64,000 nt of DNA, taken from NCBI RefSeq assembly GCF_016495725.1, contig NZ_CP054705.1, forward strand, positions 3,472,001 to 3,536,000, read 5' to 3'. Origin of the DNA: Salicibibacter cibarius (lineage in GTDB: Bacteria; Bacillota; Bacilli; Bacillales; Marinococcaceae). A program made the position numbers and the translations under genes. Shown here in pieces: positions 26,582 to 35,646 of this stretch (positions within the stretch are counted from its first letter, which is position 1; the number at the start of each line of letters is the position of its first letter). A model generated the notes under the pieces. The model ran no database searches and had not been told where the DNA came from. It saw nothing but the letters and a program-made list of their open reading frames with translations.

Positions 26582-27943
26582 TCACATTTCCGGAGACAAC
26601 GTTTTCCCTCTCGGCTGCCCGACAATACCTTCTTCAATATCATAGATCACATGTCCCCGAAGGATCGTTTTCGTGACACGACACCCTATCGTCCTCCCGG
26701 TATACGCACTAAATTTATTTTTGTAATAAAGGTCTTTTTCATGAAGCGTGTAGGATTGATTTGGATTAAGCAAAAAGATATCTGCATCTTTGGATACTGC
26801 GATTTCGCCTTTGTTCGGAATTTGAAATCGCGCGGCCGGGACGCCGGCAATCAACGCTGCAAATCGCTCGATTGGCATTTTCCGCTGTTTAACAGCTAAA
26901 TCAAACATAATGTCCACGTTGTTTTGGCAACCGCTAATCCCTCCCCATGCCTCAAACATATCCTTTCCTTCTTTTAAATCCGGCGTACAGGGAGAATGAT
27001 CGGACGTCAGCCAGTCGATCTTCCCGTCGAGCAACGCCTTCCATAGTTTCTCTTGCTCCTCTGCCTCTCTTAACGGCGGCGAACATTTAGCTTTCGGACC
27101 AATTTCGGCGAGGTCATCAGCATTAAGTGCAAAATAATGCGTACAAGATTCAAGCGTTACATCCACGCCATTCCGACGCGCGTTCAAAATCGCGTCAACG
27201 GCATCGGCACTGCTAATATGGACAAAGTGCAATCGACACCCCGTCTCTTTAGCAAACAACAACGTTCGTTGAACAGCTTCTACCTCTGTAACGACCGGAC
27301 GTGTTTCCACATAGTCTCTCGCGGTCGTTTTCCCCTGACGGATTTTTTCTTCCGCGAGTTTATCGGTAATAGAGGCGTTTTCGGCGTGGATACATAGGAT
27401 TTGATCCAATGTCGCTAAATGTTTCATCCCTTCATAGAGCGTGTAATCATCAACGTTTGCGAAATCTCCTTCCATCCCGGACCCACACGAAGCGATAAAA
27501 CATTTGAATGCAAAAACACCGGCATCGTTTAAATCCTTTAGATCGTCCATATTATCCGGAACAAGTCCACCGTAAAATCCATAATCGACGTAGTTTTGGT
27601 TTTTAGCAGCTTCCAGTTTGAGTTCCAGAGCCTCTTGATTGGTAGTCGCGGGTAGCGCGTTCAGAGGCATCTCTACATAACTTGTGGTCCCACCTGCCGC
27701 AAGTGCTTTTGAGCCCGTTTCAAACCCTTCCCACGCCGTACGTCCCGGTTCCGAGATATGAACATGAGTATCGATCATTCCGGGCAGCACATACTGTCCG
27801 GAAGCATCAATGACCTCTTTTGATTGCTCTTCTATATGTTCAGCAATACAAGTTATTTTCTCATCTTTTATTCCGATATCTACGCGACGGACACCACTGC
27901 TCAAAACGACATGCCCGCCTTTAATGACTACATCATACGCCAC
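26582..27943 (-). CDS. allB: allantoinase
   Basis: 453 residues, GTG start after AAAGGAG. Cyclic amidohydrolase: [20 protein letters not shown] (HxH about residues 59-61), the post-translationally carboxylated Lys region [15 protein letters not shown] near 150, [18 protein letters not shown], and the catalytic Asp in [16 protein letters not shown] near 315. Opens the hydantoin ring of allantoin to allantoate. First gene of the minus-strand allantoin cluster, divergent from uraD, sharing a control region with a PucR-box-like site. Confidence 0.93.
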   Translation of the reverse strand: MAYDVVIKGGHVVLSSGVRRVDIGIKDEKITCIAEHIEEQSKEVIDASGQYVLPGMIDTHVHISEPGRTAWEGFETGSKALAAGGTTSYVEMPLNALPATTNQEALELKLEAAKNQNYVDYGFYGGLVPDNMDDLKDLNDAGVFAFKCFIASCGSGMEGDFANVDDYTLYEGMKHLATLDQILCIHAENASITDKLAEEKIRQGKTTARDYVETRPVVTEVEAVQRTLLFAKETGCRLHFVHISSADAVDAILNARRNGVDVTLESCTHYFALNADDLAEIGPKAKCSPPLREAEEQEKLWKALLDGKIDWLTSDHSPCTPDLKEGKDMFEAWGGISGCQNNVDIMFDLAVKQRKMPIERFAALIAGVPAARFQIPNKGEIAVSKDADIFLLNPNQSYTLHEKDLYYKNKFSAYTGRTIGCRVTKTILRGHVIYDIEEGIVGQPRGKTLSPEM

Positions 27944-28257
27944 TTGTCTATTCTCCTTTCTACATGCCGAAAAACTTATATAACGCTACATTATCTATTA
28001 AATCGACCAAAATCATTATATCATTTAACTAAAATTTATAAATATTTTTGTTCAAAATGTTTGGTTTTTTCATTATCAAATGTTCTAATAACTTTAGAAA
28101 ACTTATTCCGCACATCATTGAAATTTTATAGTCATTTTTGACAATATAGATTATAATATTTAGCCAATGATTATAATGACAGACTTATTTGACAGCGCTA
28201 TCATAATGGACATATTTACACTCTAGTGTATATCTTTTTAAGGAGGTCAGGTGTACT
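27944..28257. promoter_or_regulatory. divergent allB/uraD control region with PucR-box-like site
   Basis: At 28160-28172, TTAGCCAATGATT is the reverse complement of the B. subtilis PucR box (WWWCNTTGGTTAA) with one mismatch. For uraD, TTGACA (28189-28194) and TATTTA (28213-28218) form a plausible promoter, followed by AAGGAGGT at 28240-28247. The block 28141-28247 is repeated almost exactly at 28825-28931. Confidence 0.65.
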
Positions 28258-28761
28258 ATGACGCAACAAACCCTTAACGACATTAACGACATGTCACGTG
28301 AAATTTTCATCGGTACCCTTGGTAAGATTTATGAGCATTCCCCTTGGGTCGCCGAACGTTCTTTAACCTCACGTCCGTTTTCATCATTGGATGATCTTCA
28401 CGAAACGATGAAAAAAACTGTCCAGTCAGCAAATAAAAAAGAAAAACTTACGCTATTGCGTGCCCATCCGGATTTGGCCGGGCGAGTGGAACTAACAACA
28501 TCCTCACAAAAAGAGCAATCTGGGGCGGGTTTGGATCAACTTTCTCAAGAGGAGTATGAAAATTTTCTTGCATTGAATCGCAGATACACCGAAAAGTTCA
28601 ATTTCCCGTTCATCATGGCTGTAAAAGGACACTCCAAGGACAGTATTTATCATTCCATGATGGAAAGAGTTGAAAACGATTACGACAGGGAATATGAAAC
28701 AGCTCTAAATGAAATCTACAAAATTGCACGTTTTCGTTTGGAAGATGCAATCAAACCCTAG
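28258..28761 (+). CDS. uraD: OHCU decarboxylase (2-oxo-4-hydroxy-4-carboxy-5-ureidoimidazoline decarboxylase)
   Basis: 167 residues. UraD family: the N-terminal half ends in YEHSPWVAERSLTSRPF, then the catalytic-histidine motif LLRAHPDLAGR (about residues 68-78), QSGAGLDQL, and the C-terminal NFPFIMAVKG. Decarboxylates OHCU to S-allantoin, the last step from urate. In B. subtilis this domain is fused to uricase in PucL; here it is a separate gene 465 bp before uricase, with a decayed second copy between them. Confidence 0.93.
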   Translation: MTQQTLNDINDMSREIFIGTLGKIYEHSPWVAERSLTSRPFSSLDDLHETMKKTVQSANKKEKLTLLRAHPDLAGRVELTTSSQKEQSGAGLDQLSQEEYENFLALNRRYTEKFNFPFIMAVKGHSKDSIYHSMMERVENDYDREYETALNEIYKIARFRLEDAIKP

Positions 28762-28824
28762 AGGCGGATGTGAGAAATATGACCAGTAGAGAGTGATTTA
28801 TTACGATAAAAATAATCATTTTTA

Positions 28825-28931
28825 ACAATATAGATTATAAAATTTAGCCAATGGTTATAATGACAGACTTATTTGACAGCGCTATCATAATGGACATATT
28901 TACATACTGTTGTTTATCTTTTTAAGGAGGT
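28825..28931 (+). repeat. duplicated uraD promoter block, now driving uricase
   Basis: 107 bp that copies 28141-28247 at a 684-bp offset with about eight differences, clustered near the 3' end. It retains the PucR-box-like site (28844-28856, two mismatches to consensus) and the TTGACAGCGCTATCATAATG promoter segment, plus an AAGGAGG. No intact gene starts at that site, but uricase lies 300 bp downstream and should use this promoter. Confidence 0.88.
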
Positions 28932-29015
28932 GACGGAAATCATCGTAAAATAACCGCAAAACAAGCAAATCTTATAATGGCACCTCAATGAAAGCTAGTA
29001 AGGTCTGGGTGCACG

Positions 29016-29211
29016 ATGACACAACAAATCCTTAGTAAGATTCACGATCCTTATTCTAACGTCCGTTTACCTCATTGAGCGATCTGCAAGAAACGATGAT
29101 TCAAACAGTCGATCAGCAAATAGGACGTTATTTACCACCTCATGACAATATGAAACAGCTAAAATCTATAAAATTGCGCTTTTTCGTTTAGAAGATGCAA
29201 TCAAATCCTAA
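29016..29211 (+). pseudogene. collapsed duplicate of uraD
   Basis: Begins ATGACACAACAAATCCTTA, like the start of uraD. It keeps islands matching the intact gene (ACGTCCGTTTACCTCATTGA, AAGAAACGATGA, CAGTC.AGCAAATA, then ATATGAAACAGCT and AAAATTGC.C.TTTTCGTTT.GAAGATGCAATCAAA.CC) and ends at the equivalent TAA. Only 196 bp remain of 504, with internal deletions and stops. It is the remnant of a tandem duplication of promoter plus uraD. Confidence 0.9.
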
Positions 29212-29226
29212 AGGAGAGGGTCAGAA

Positions 29227-30222
29227 ATGAGAACAGTAGAAGAAAAAGTCATGTTCGTTGATGAAGAAAAAACCGCGGACGACAGAGTGATGTATTACGG
29301 CAAAGGGGATGTATTTGTTTTTCGCACATACGCTACCCCGCTTACAAATATTACAAAAATTCCCGAATCGGATTTTACGGGACGGGAAAATGTTATCTTC
29401 GGCATGAACATTCAAGTTTCTTTCCGAGGGGAAAAGTTTTTGCCCTCTTTTACAGAGGGAGATAACAGCATGGTCGTCGCTACAGACTCGATGAAAAATT
29501 TCATCTTGGCGCATGCTGCCAAATATGAAGGCGCTACCATGGAAGGTTTTTTACAATTTGTAGGCGAACGTTTCCTTGAAAAGTATAATCATATTGAAGC
29601 AGTTGAATTGAGCAGTGACGAGATCCCTTATGACACCGTAAAAATTCATGACGGTTCCGGCATCGTTGAAAGCGATCTTGTCTACAATTGCTCACGGAAT
29701 GAATATAGCACGGCTTCCGTTGAAGTAACACGAACGGATGAAGGTTATAAGCTCACAAAACAAACCGGTGGCATATCTGATTTACACCTCATTAAAGTGA
29801 GCGGTAGTTCTTTTTACGGCTATATTCAAGATGAATATACGCAGCTCCCGGAAACGTCGGATCGCCCTCTGTTCATCTTTTTAGACCTGAGCTGGATCTA
29901 TCAGGATATGAAAGATGGCACAGGAGACAACCCGGAACGTTACGTTGCTGCAGAACAAGTACGGGACATTGCGGTTACCGTATTTCATGAACTATACAAT
30001 AATTCCATTCAACACCTCATTAACGAGATCGGGTTGCGTGTGCTTCAAAGGTTCCCGCAATTGGACCAAATCCGTTTCAAAACGAACAATCGCACTTGGG
30101 AACCAGTCATTCAAGACATTGAAGGTTCTAAGGGCCAGGTTCATACCGAACCCCGACCTCCATATGGATTCCAAGGATTTACCGTGACGAGAAAAGACCT
30201 TGAAAATAAGGGGAATAAATAA
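29227..30222 (+). CDS. pucL: uricase (urate oxidase)
   Basis: 331 residues, ATG after AAAGGAGAGG. Cofactor-free T-fold urate oxidase: MYYGKGDVFVFRTYATPL with the conserved Lys and YGK motif near residue 25, SMVVATDSMKNFI with the active-site Thr near 85, and VSGSSFYGYIQDEYTQLPE near 198-216. Oxidises urate to 5-hydroxyisourate with release of hydrogen peroxide. It lacks the N-terminal OHCU decarboxylase domain of B. subtilis PucL, which is supplied by the separate uraD. Stop overlaps the start of the next gene. Confidence 0.94.
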   Translation: MRTVEEKVMFVDEEKTADDRVMYYGKGDVFVFRTYATPLTNITKIPESDFTGRENVIFGMNIQVSFRGEKFLPSFTEGDNSMVVATDSMKNFILAHAAKYEGATMEGFLQFVGERFLEKYNHIEAVELSSDEIPYDTVKIHDGSGIVESDLVYNCSRNEYSTASVEVTRTDEGYKLTKQTGGISDLHLIKVSGSSFYGYIQDEYTQLPETSDRPLFIFLDLSWIYQDMKDGTGDNPERYVAAEQVRDIAVTVFHELYNNSIQHLINEIGLRVLQRFPQLDQIRFKTNNRTWEPVIQDIEGSKGQVHTEPRPPYGFQGFTVTRKDLENKGNK

Positions 30223-30581
30223 TGGCCGGACATTTAACAACGCATGTGTTGGATATTTCCGCGAGTATTCCAGCACAGGGACTGACGATTGAGTTGTGGC
30301 GCTTGAGCTCCACGAGTGACCGAACGCATGTGAAAACCGTAGTGACCAATGACGATGGCCGAGTGGACAACCCCCTTTTGGCGGACGACGATATGCAACA
30401 AGGAACCTATGAACTAGTCTTTCACGCCGGTGATTATTTCAAAAAGCGTGACGTAACGACTGATCATCCGCCTTTTCTAAATGATGTGCCTGTACGTTTC
30501 AATGTTGCGGACAGCGACGCTCATTATCATGTGCCTTTATTAGTTGCTCCCGGTGGCTATAGTACGTATAGGGGGAGCTAG
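30222..30581 (+). CDS. pucM: 5-hydroxyisourate hydrolase
   Basis: 119 residues, start overlapping the uricase stop (TAATG). Transthyretin-related protein: LTTHVLDISASIPAQGL at the N-terminus (catalytic His), a central KTVVTNDDGR segment (catalytic Arg), and the signature HYHVPLLVAPGGYSTYRGS C-terminal tetrapeptide YRGS. Hydrolyses 5-hydroxyisourate to OHCU, the substrate of UraD. Confidence 0.95.
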   Translation: MAGHLTTHVLDISASIPAQGLTIELWRLSSTSDRTHVKTVVTNDDGRVDNPLLADDDMQQGTYELVFHAGDYFKKRDVTTDHPPFLNDVPVRFNVADSDAHYHVPLLVAPGGYSTYRGS

Positions 30582-30669
30582 TAAATAGAGGGACAAGGGG
30601 TCACCTTACGACTAAAAGGTGATCTCCTAATTACAGTATTTTTACATGCAGGCATAAAGGAGTGTTTAA

Positions 30670-31998
30670 ATGGAACAAAATGATTTAGGCGTCGGTAAGT
30701 TATCCATCTTGGGACTTCAGCATGTCGCTGTTATGTACGGTGGCGCTGTTGCCGTACCTTTGATCATCGGTCCGGCTATAGGATTAACCCAAGAACAATT
30801 AATTTACTTAATTGCTTTTGATATTTTGGCCTGTGGTGTAGCCACTTTAATTCAAGTTATCGGCAATAAGCATGTCGGCATTCGTCTTCCTGTGCTCATG
30901 GCTGTTTCGTTCGTTGTCGTACAACCAGCGATTGCGGTCGGACAAGTTCACAGTTTAACCGGGATATTTGGGGCGGTTATTGTCGCCGGTATAATAGTGA
31001 CGATACTGGCGCAATTCGCCGGCAAAATAATCCCCTATTTTCCACCGCTCGTCACCGGAGCCGTTATATTAATTATTGGGGTATCCTTGATGCCCGTGGC
31101 AATGGATAACGCCGCGGGAGGAGTTGATGCAACAGGCAGTGCTTATGGATCCTTGGAGAATTTGGCATTAGCAGGATTTACGCTGTTGCTGTTTCTTTGC
31201 CTTAATTATTTTTTCACAGGTTTCATGAAAGCGGTAGCGTTGTTGTTTTCTATGATTATCGGTTCTGCCGTTGCCGTTTTATTCGGAATGGTTGATTTCA
31301 CCACTCTCAGGGAAGCGGACTGGATCTTAGTTCCACAACCTTTCTTTTTCGGAGTGCCAACCTTTGAATTATCTGCGATTATAACGATGACCATTGTTGC
31401 CATCATCATTATGATCGAAAGTATTGGCGCCTTTTTTGCCCTCGGCGAGATTACCGATCGCAAGTTAACCGGTCATGATATTAAAAAAGGACTGAGAGCG
31501 GAAGGAATTGGCGGGTTTATCAGTGGGATCTTTAATTCCTTTACCCATTCTACTTTTTCGCAAAACGTAGGATTAGTTGCCCTTACCGGCGTTAAAAGTC
31601 GTTATGTACTCATTGCCTCCGGCATCATTCTTTTGGTATTGGGTCTCTTTCCTAAGGTATCCGCGCTTGCTTCCATGATCCCGAGGCCGGTTCTTGGTGG
31701 CGCGATGATCCCTATGTTCGGAATGTTGATCGCTTCCTCACTTCGTATGATCAACCGATCGGATTTGACAAAAGGGACGAATCAACTCGTTATTGGCGTT
31801 GGTGTAGGGATCGCTTTAGCAATCGAAGGGGCGGAAGAAATATTTTCCACTTATCCGGATAACATTACACTCATTGTCGGAAATGGTATCGTCATGGGCA
31901 CCATCGCGTTGTTCACTTTGAACCTATTGCTTAATGGCCCCGACAAAACGGAACACGCAACAAATGATCCTCCCACCTCAACAAAGGCCGGTGGATAA
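30670..31998 (+). CDS. urate/xanthine permease (NCS2, PucJ/PucK-like)
   Basis: 442 residues, ATG after AAAGGAG. NCS2 nucleobase symporter with the GLQHVAVMYGGAVAVPLIIG segment (QH motif of TM1) and NVGLVALTGVKSRY of the TM10 signature region. Thirteen to fourteen predicted helices. Its position straight after uricase and HIU hydrolase matches the uric acid permeases PucJ/PucK of B. subtilis. Probably co-transcribed from the duplicated PucR-type promoter. Confidence 0.88.
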   Translation: MEQNDLGVGKLSILGLQHVAVMYGGAVAVPLIIGPAIGLTQEQLIYLIAFDILACGVATLIQVIGNKHVGIRLPVLMAVSFVVVQPAIAVGQVHSLTGIFGAVIVAGIIVTILAQFAGKIIPYFPPLVTGAVILIIGVSLMPVAMDNAAGGVDATGSAYGSLENLALAGFTLLLFLCLNYFFTGFMKAVALLFSMIIGSAVAVLFGMVDFTTLREADWILVPQPFFFGVPTFELSAIITMTIVAIIIMIESIGAFFALGEITDRKLTGHDIKKGLRAEGIGGFISGIFNSFTHSTFSQNVGLVALTGVKSRYVLIASGIILLVLGLFPKVSALASMIPRPVLGGAMIPMFGMLIASSLRMINRSDLTKGTNQLVIGVGVGIALAIEGAEEIFSTYPDNITLIVGNGIVMGTIALFTLNLLLNGPDKTEHATNDPPTSTKAGG

Positions 31999-32355
31999 CA
32001 TCGATGAGTCCCGGTTTTAATATTCACTTTCCCCCAGAGAGATGAGCATCTCTTTGGGAGAGTTTTATTGGCATGTAATGTATTATACATTTTTTACAAC
32101 CCATATGTTCATCTCGCATAACTTTTGATCCATATACCACAATTGTTCAGTATACATTAGCCATTTACTATAATTACATCTTTGGGTAGAGAAGTAATTA
32201 TGAGTATAAATTTTCAGACAACTTATCCGATTTCCTCTTGGCTACCTTCTGAAAAAAAGAAGAGTTTATGAACTTTTCAGAATGGATATTAAAAAATTCC
32301 CCTCCCCTTTTCGGACTTATGAAATCATTCTTAGACTAAAAAAGGAGCGTCTAAT
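31999..32355. promoter_or_regulatory. 357-bp gap before the YfcC-family gene
   Basis: Beyond the terminator, the region is AT-rich with no open frame of interest. A TTGATC-like and TATACC/TATACA element lies around 32120-32160, with a TAGCCATTTACTATAATTAC stretch whose TAGCCA recalls the PucR-type box core near uraD. A CTTCTGAAAAAAAGAAG hairpin sits near 32247. None is strong enough to assign. Confidence 0.3.
32028..32068 (+). terminator. terminator after the urate permease
   Basis: CCCAGAGAGAT pairs with ATCTCTTTGGG over GAGC (about 32033-32058), followed by AGAGTTTTATT. Ends the uricase operon. Confidence 0.7.
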
Positions 32356-33789
32356 ATGCAAAAATCAACTAATGTAGGACAGGCTCCCATCAAAAAGAGG
32401 AAAAGGATGAAAATACCTCATATATATGTACTTTTGTTTCTCATCAGCGCTGTTGGCGCAATTATGACCTATTTGATCCCTGCGGGAGAATTTGAGCGAA
32501 CCCCCGGTCCGGATGGGAGAGAGACGATTGACCCGGAGTCTTTCGCTCAAATAGAATCTTCACCTCTGTCACTTATAGAATTTATGACCGCAATCCCTCG
32601 AGGGATGATTGACGCTGGTGAAATTATTTTCTTCACCTTTATTATTGGCGGAATGTTCATGGTTTTAAGGCGGACAGGGATTATTGAAGTTGGGGTCGAT
32701 CGCCTTGCTCGTAAATTCCAGACGAAAAGCCTCTTAATCATCCCAATATTAACTACACTTTTCGCAATGGTAGCCACTATAATCGGTACACCTGAGCTTT
32801 CGCTCGTATACATCCCGGTATTAATGCCGCTAATGATCTCTCTAGGGTACGATTCCATGATCGCAGCAGCCATTGCCTTAATTTCAACAGCGCTCGGCTT
32901 CACCGCAGGTGTAATGAATCCTGTAACAGTTGGAATTTCTCAGCAAATTTCAGGTCTCGAAACATTTTCAGGATTAGGATTAAGAGTCGTTATCTTTATC
33001 GTTATTGTTGTTATCGGTTGCTGGTATATGATGCGCTATGCAAAACAAGTTAAAAAGGATCCAATATCTAGTTTAACGTACGAGGATGATACCGAAAAGC
33101 GAGAGCTATATAAAGATGAGAGAGACAAGGAACCTCAGCCTCTGACAAAACGTCAAAAACTCGCAGTTGGCACATTACCGATCTTTTTTATAATATTAGT
33201 TTATGGTGTTACTCAATTAGATTGGTTCATGATCGAAATGGCAGGCCTATTTGTATTCATGGCAGTCATAGTCGGAGTGATCTCCGGTCTCACACTTACG
33301 AAAATATCTGAAGCGTTTACAGAAGGATTCCGTGAAGTGCTGATGGGAGCGATCATTATTGGCATTGCCCGTTCTGTTGCCATCGTGTTAGAAGATGGCC
33401 AAATCATGGACACGATTGTATATGGACTCGGCTCCATCGTTGGCCAATTGCCGGGCGTATTTTCAGCGCTAGGCATGCAGTACGTGCAATTGCTCATCAA
33501 TTTCTTCATTCCATCCGGCAGCGGGCAAGCCCTTGTTACGATGCCAATCATGGCACCGCTATCAGATATGGTAGGAGTTACTAGGCAAACAGCTGTCTTA
33601 GCTTTTCAATTCGGCGACGGCTTTGCGCACATTATATATCCGACTTCCGGCTATTTCATGGCCGCCCTCGTTATAGCAGGCGTTAGCTGGGAGAAATGGG
33701 TTCGGTTCTTTTTCCCACTCTTCCTCATCTATATGGTTGTAGCTATGGTTTTTCTCATCTTTGCGCAAATGGTTCAATGGACAGGTTAA
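32356..33789 (+). CDS. YfcC/ArsB-NhaD superfamily carrier (DcuC-like, COG1288)
   Basis: 477 residues, ATG after AAGGAG. About twelve helices; N-terminal IPHIYVLLFLISAVGAIMTYLIPAGEF is typical of the YfcC family, as are FIIGGMFMVLRRTG, NPVTVGISQQISG and NFFIPSGSGQALVTMPIM. Family members carry dicarboxylates or basic amino acids such as arginine and ornithine. Between the uricase operon and pucR, a purine breakdown product (allantoate, ureidoglycolate, oxamate) is a possible substrate, but only by context. Confidence 0.8.
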   Translation: MQKSTNVGQAPIKKRKRMKIPHIYVLLFLISAVGAIMTYLIPAGEFERTPGPDGRETIDPESFAQIESSPLSLIEFMTAIPRGMIDAGEIIFFTFIIGGMFMVLRRTGIIEVGVDRLARKFQTKSLLIIPILTTLFAMVATIIGTPELSLVYIPVLMPLMISLGYDSMIAAAIALISTALGFTAGVMNPVTVGISQQISGLETFSGLGLRVVIFIVIVVIGCWYMMRYAKQVKKDPISSLTYEDDTEKRELYKDERDKEPQPLTKRQKLAVGTLPIFFIILVYGVTQLDWFMIEMAGLFVFMAVIVGVISGLTLTKISEAFTEGFREVLMGAIIIGIARSVAIVLEDGQIMDTIVYGLGSIVGQLPGVFSALGMQYVQLLINFFIPSGSGQALVTMPIMAPLSDMVGVTRQTAVLAFQFGDGFAHIIYPTSGYFMAALVIAGVSWEKWVRFFFPLFLIYMVVAMVFLIFAQMVQWTG

Positions 33790-33799
33790 TCAATGTCAA

Positions 33800-33832
33800 A
33801 GCGGCTAAGCCAAAGCTTAGCCGCTCTTTTTA
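33800..33832. terminator. convergent terminator between YfcC-type gene and pucR
   Basis: AGCGGCTAAGC (33800-33810), loop CAAA, GCTTAGCCGCT (33815-33825), then CTTTTTATT. Eleven perfect pairs. Confidence 0.9.
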
Positions 33833-35500
33833 TTCTCGAATAGCATTGTTATGATGATCCAGCAACCCTCCAACGAGTAAAGCCGTCCGTATACGCAACG
33901 AATCAGAAGGATCCCTTAACGAACACCCGAGCATCGATTCAATTTTCTCAATTCGGTATTTCACCGTATTGCGATGAACAAAAAGTTTACGGGACGTTTC
34001 AGAGATCTCACATTGTGTATCCAAGTAAACCCTTGTTGTTTTCGTTAATTCGTTCACTTCTTTCGTATCTGCTTTTGCGAGCGCTTTAAGCGTATGGCGG
34101 TAAAACTCATAAAGATTTTTTACGGGAATCATTTGTAACAACTCCATCAACTCACGAACTTTATAAATATGGATAAATGGCCCGGTTTCATTTATATAAC
34201 CGCTTTGCAGCGCTTCAGATGCTTCATGATACGCATTCGGAAGCGCTTGCAAGTTTTGCACGTAATTGCTGATCCCGAAAGATAGATTAATCCCTTGTTC
34301 GAAAACGTTGGTTTGTATATGTTGTAAAAAGGTTTTTACGTTCGCAAGGACGTCATCGTTAAATGTGTCAAATTGCAGGACAGTCGCTACATAGGATTCT
34401 TGCGAAAATAAAACACCGTTGAAAGCATGTGAAAGCAAGGCATCTTCCATGTTTTCAAAAATCAATTGGTGTATTTCCGCGATCTCTTTTTCCTTTCGCA
34501 AAGACCAGTTCGCTATATTTTCTCCATTTGCTTCACTCAAAATCATAAGATAATAAGCATCTTGACGTAATCCATAATACGCACAACGACTTTCAATCTC
34601 TGAGTCGGTATCGATTCGTTTTTCGATGAGATCCGTGAAAAAATTGTTTTTAATAATTTGCAAGTTTTCTTCAATAGCCTCCTCTTTTAAGATCGTAAAT
34701 GAAATGACATTTGCCGCTTGTTCAATGGCAGTCTCCGATAGGGGGTAGGCCAACGTGACCGCATCTAAAATAACCAACATATTGGGCTGTAGCCGCTTCG
34801 TTTGAATTGGAAAGGTCGTGATGCTGCCGATGTTATTCTCTTCTATGAAAAATGTTCCCCCTTTTCGGGCAAGCAGAAGATCTTGTTTAATCGTATTCGT
34901 TATCGTCGTTTGTTTACGCTTATCCAGGCGAACTTCTTCCGATGAGGCGTAAGGCTGACTGAGGCATTTTATTTCACCGCGATGATTCGTGAGCATTAAA
35001 GGCCTCTTGATATAATAGCTGACTTGCTTGATAAGCGATTGAAGGGTATAGCCTTGAATCATCATATCTGAAAATTTTTGATGCAAATCCATCGCGTAGT
35101 ATAATTGCTCTGCTCGTGCATCGTTCAATAAGTTTAAAATCTTTTGGGATAGCTCCCCTAACTTATATTCCAGCGGCAAATGAATAACGGGTAATGAAAG
35201 CGAATCGGCCACAATTTTTGCTTTTTCCGGTAAAGTATATAAGTATCGTTCAAGTTTAACAATGATACCGGAACAGTTCCGGTCATTCATTTTTTCAATC
35301 AGGCGGCAAAGCGCCTCTGGTTCCCCCTTGAAAGCGTATCCGGTCGTCAGCAAAAGTTCATGTTCATTTAAGTGATCGATAGCATCCGGTGTGTCCGAAA
35401 TATTAACCGTTTGTACGCCTCTCGTAAGCCCGCGATGCCCGGCCATGACTGTGCTATTTTTCAAACTTTCAATCAAAAATAAATCGTTAACGCTCTTCAC
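33830..35500 (-). CDS. pucR: PucR family transcriptional regulator
   Basis: 556 residues from GTG 35500 (AAAGGGG eight bases upstream; the frame is open six codons more from a TTG). PucR N-terminal domain (residues 1-125: VNISDTPDAIDHLNEHELLLTTGYAF), a GGDEF-like central domain, and a C-terminal PucR HTH (TSRKLFVHRNTVKYRIEKIESMLG). In B. subtilis PucR activates purine catabolism in response to allantoin-type intermediates. The gene sits among the purine genes, and PucR-box-like sites occur before uraD/allB and uricase, so it is the likely activator. Confidence 0.9.
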   Translation of the reverse strand: MKSVNDLFLIESLKNSTVMAGHRGLTRGVQTVNISDTPDAIDHLNEHELLLTTGYAFKGEPEALCRLIEKMNDRNCSGIIVKLERYLYTLPEKAKIVADSLSLPVIHLPLEYKLGELSQKILNLLNDARAEQLYYAMDLHQKFSDMMIQGYTLQSLIKQVSYYIKRPLMLTNHRGEIKCLSQPYASSEEVRLDKRKQTTITNTIKQDLLLARKGGTFFIEENNIGSITTFPIQTKRLQPNMLVILDAVTLAYPLSETAIEQAANVISFTILKEEAIEENLQIIKNNFFTDLIEKRIDTDSEIESRCAYYGLRQDAYYLMILSEANGENIANWSLRKEKEIAEIHQLIFENMEDALLSHAFNGVLFSQESYVATVLQFDTFNDDVLANVKTFLQHIQTNVFEQGINLSFGISNYVQNLQALPNAYHEASEALQSGYINETGPFIHIYKVRELMELLQMIPVKNLYEFYRHTLKALAKADTKEVNELTKTTRVYLDTQCEISETSRKLFVHRNTVKYRIEKIESMLGCSLRDPSDSLRIRTALLVGGLLDHHNNAIRE

Positions 35501-35646
35501 CCCGGTAACCCCTTTCAAAATCCATATTGTTTAATATTTACAAAGAATTATACATTTTTTATATGAAAACAACAATGCGTTTTTTCTTCCATTTCGTTAT
35601 GATAAAAGTGGATGTTTTTACCGTTTTAAAGAAATGAGGCAGTAAC

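Noticed and set aside
30590-30635. GGTCACCTT/AAGGTGATC hairpin before the urate permease as a terminator or riboswitch
   Set aside because: No T-run follows and no aptamer consensus is present; the stem is short and may be incidental.
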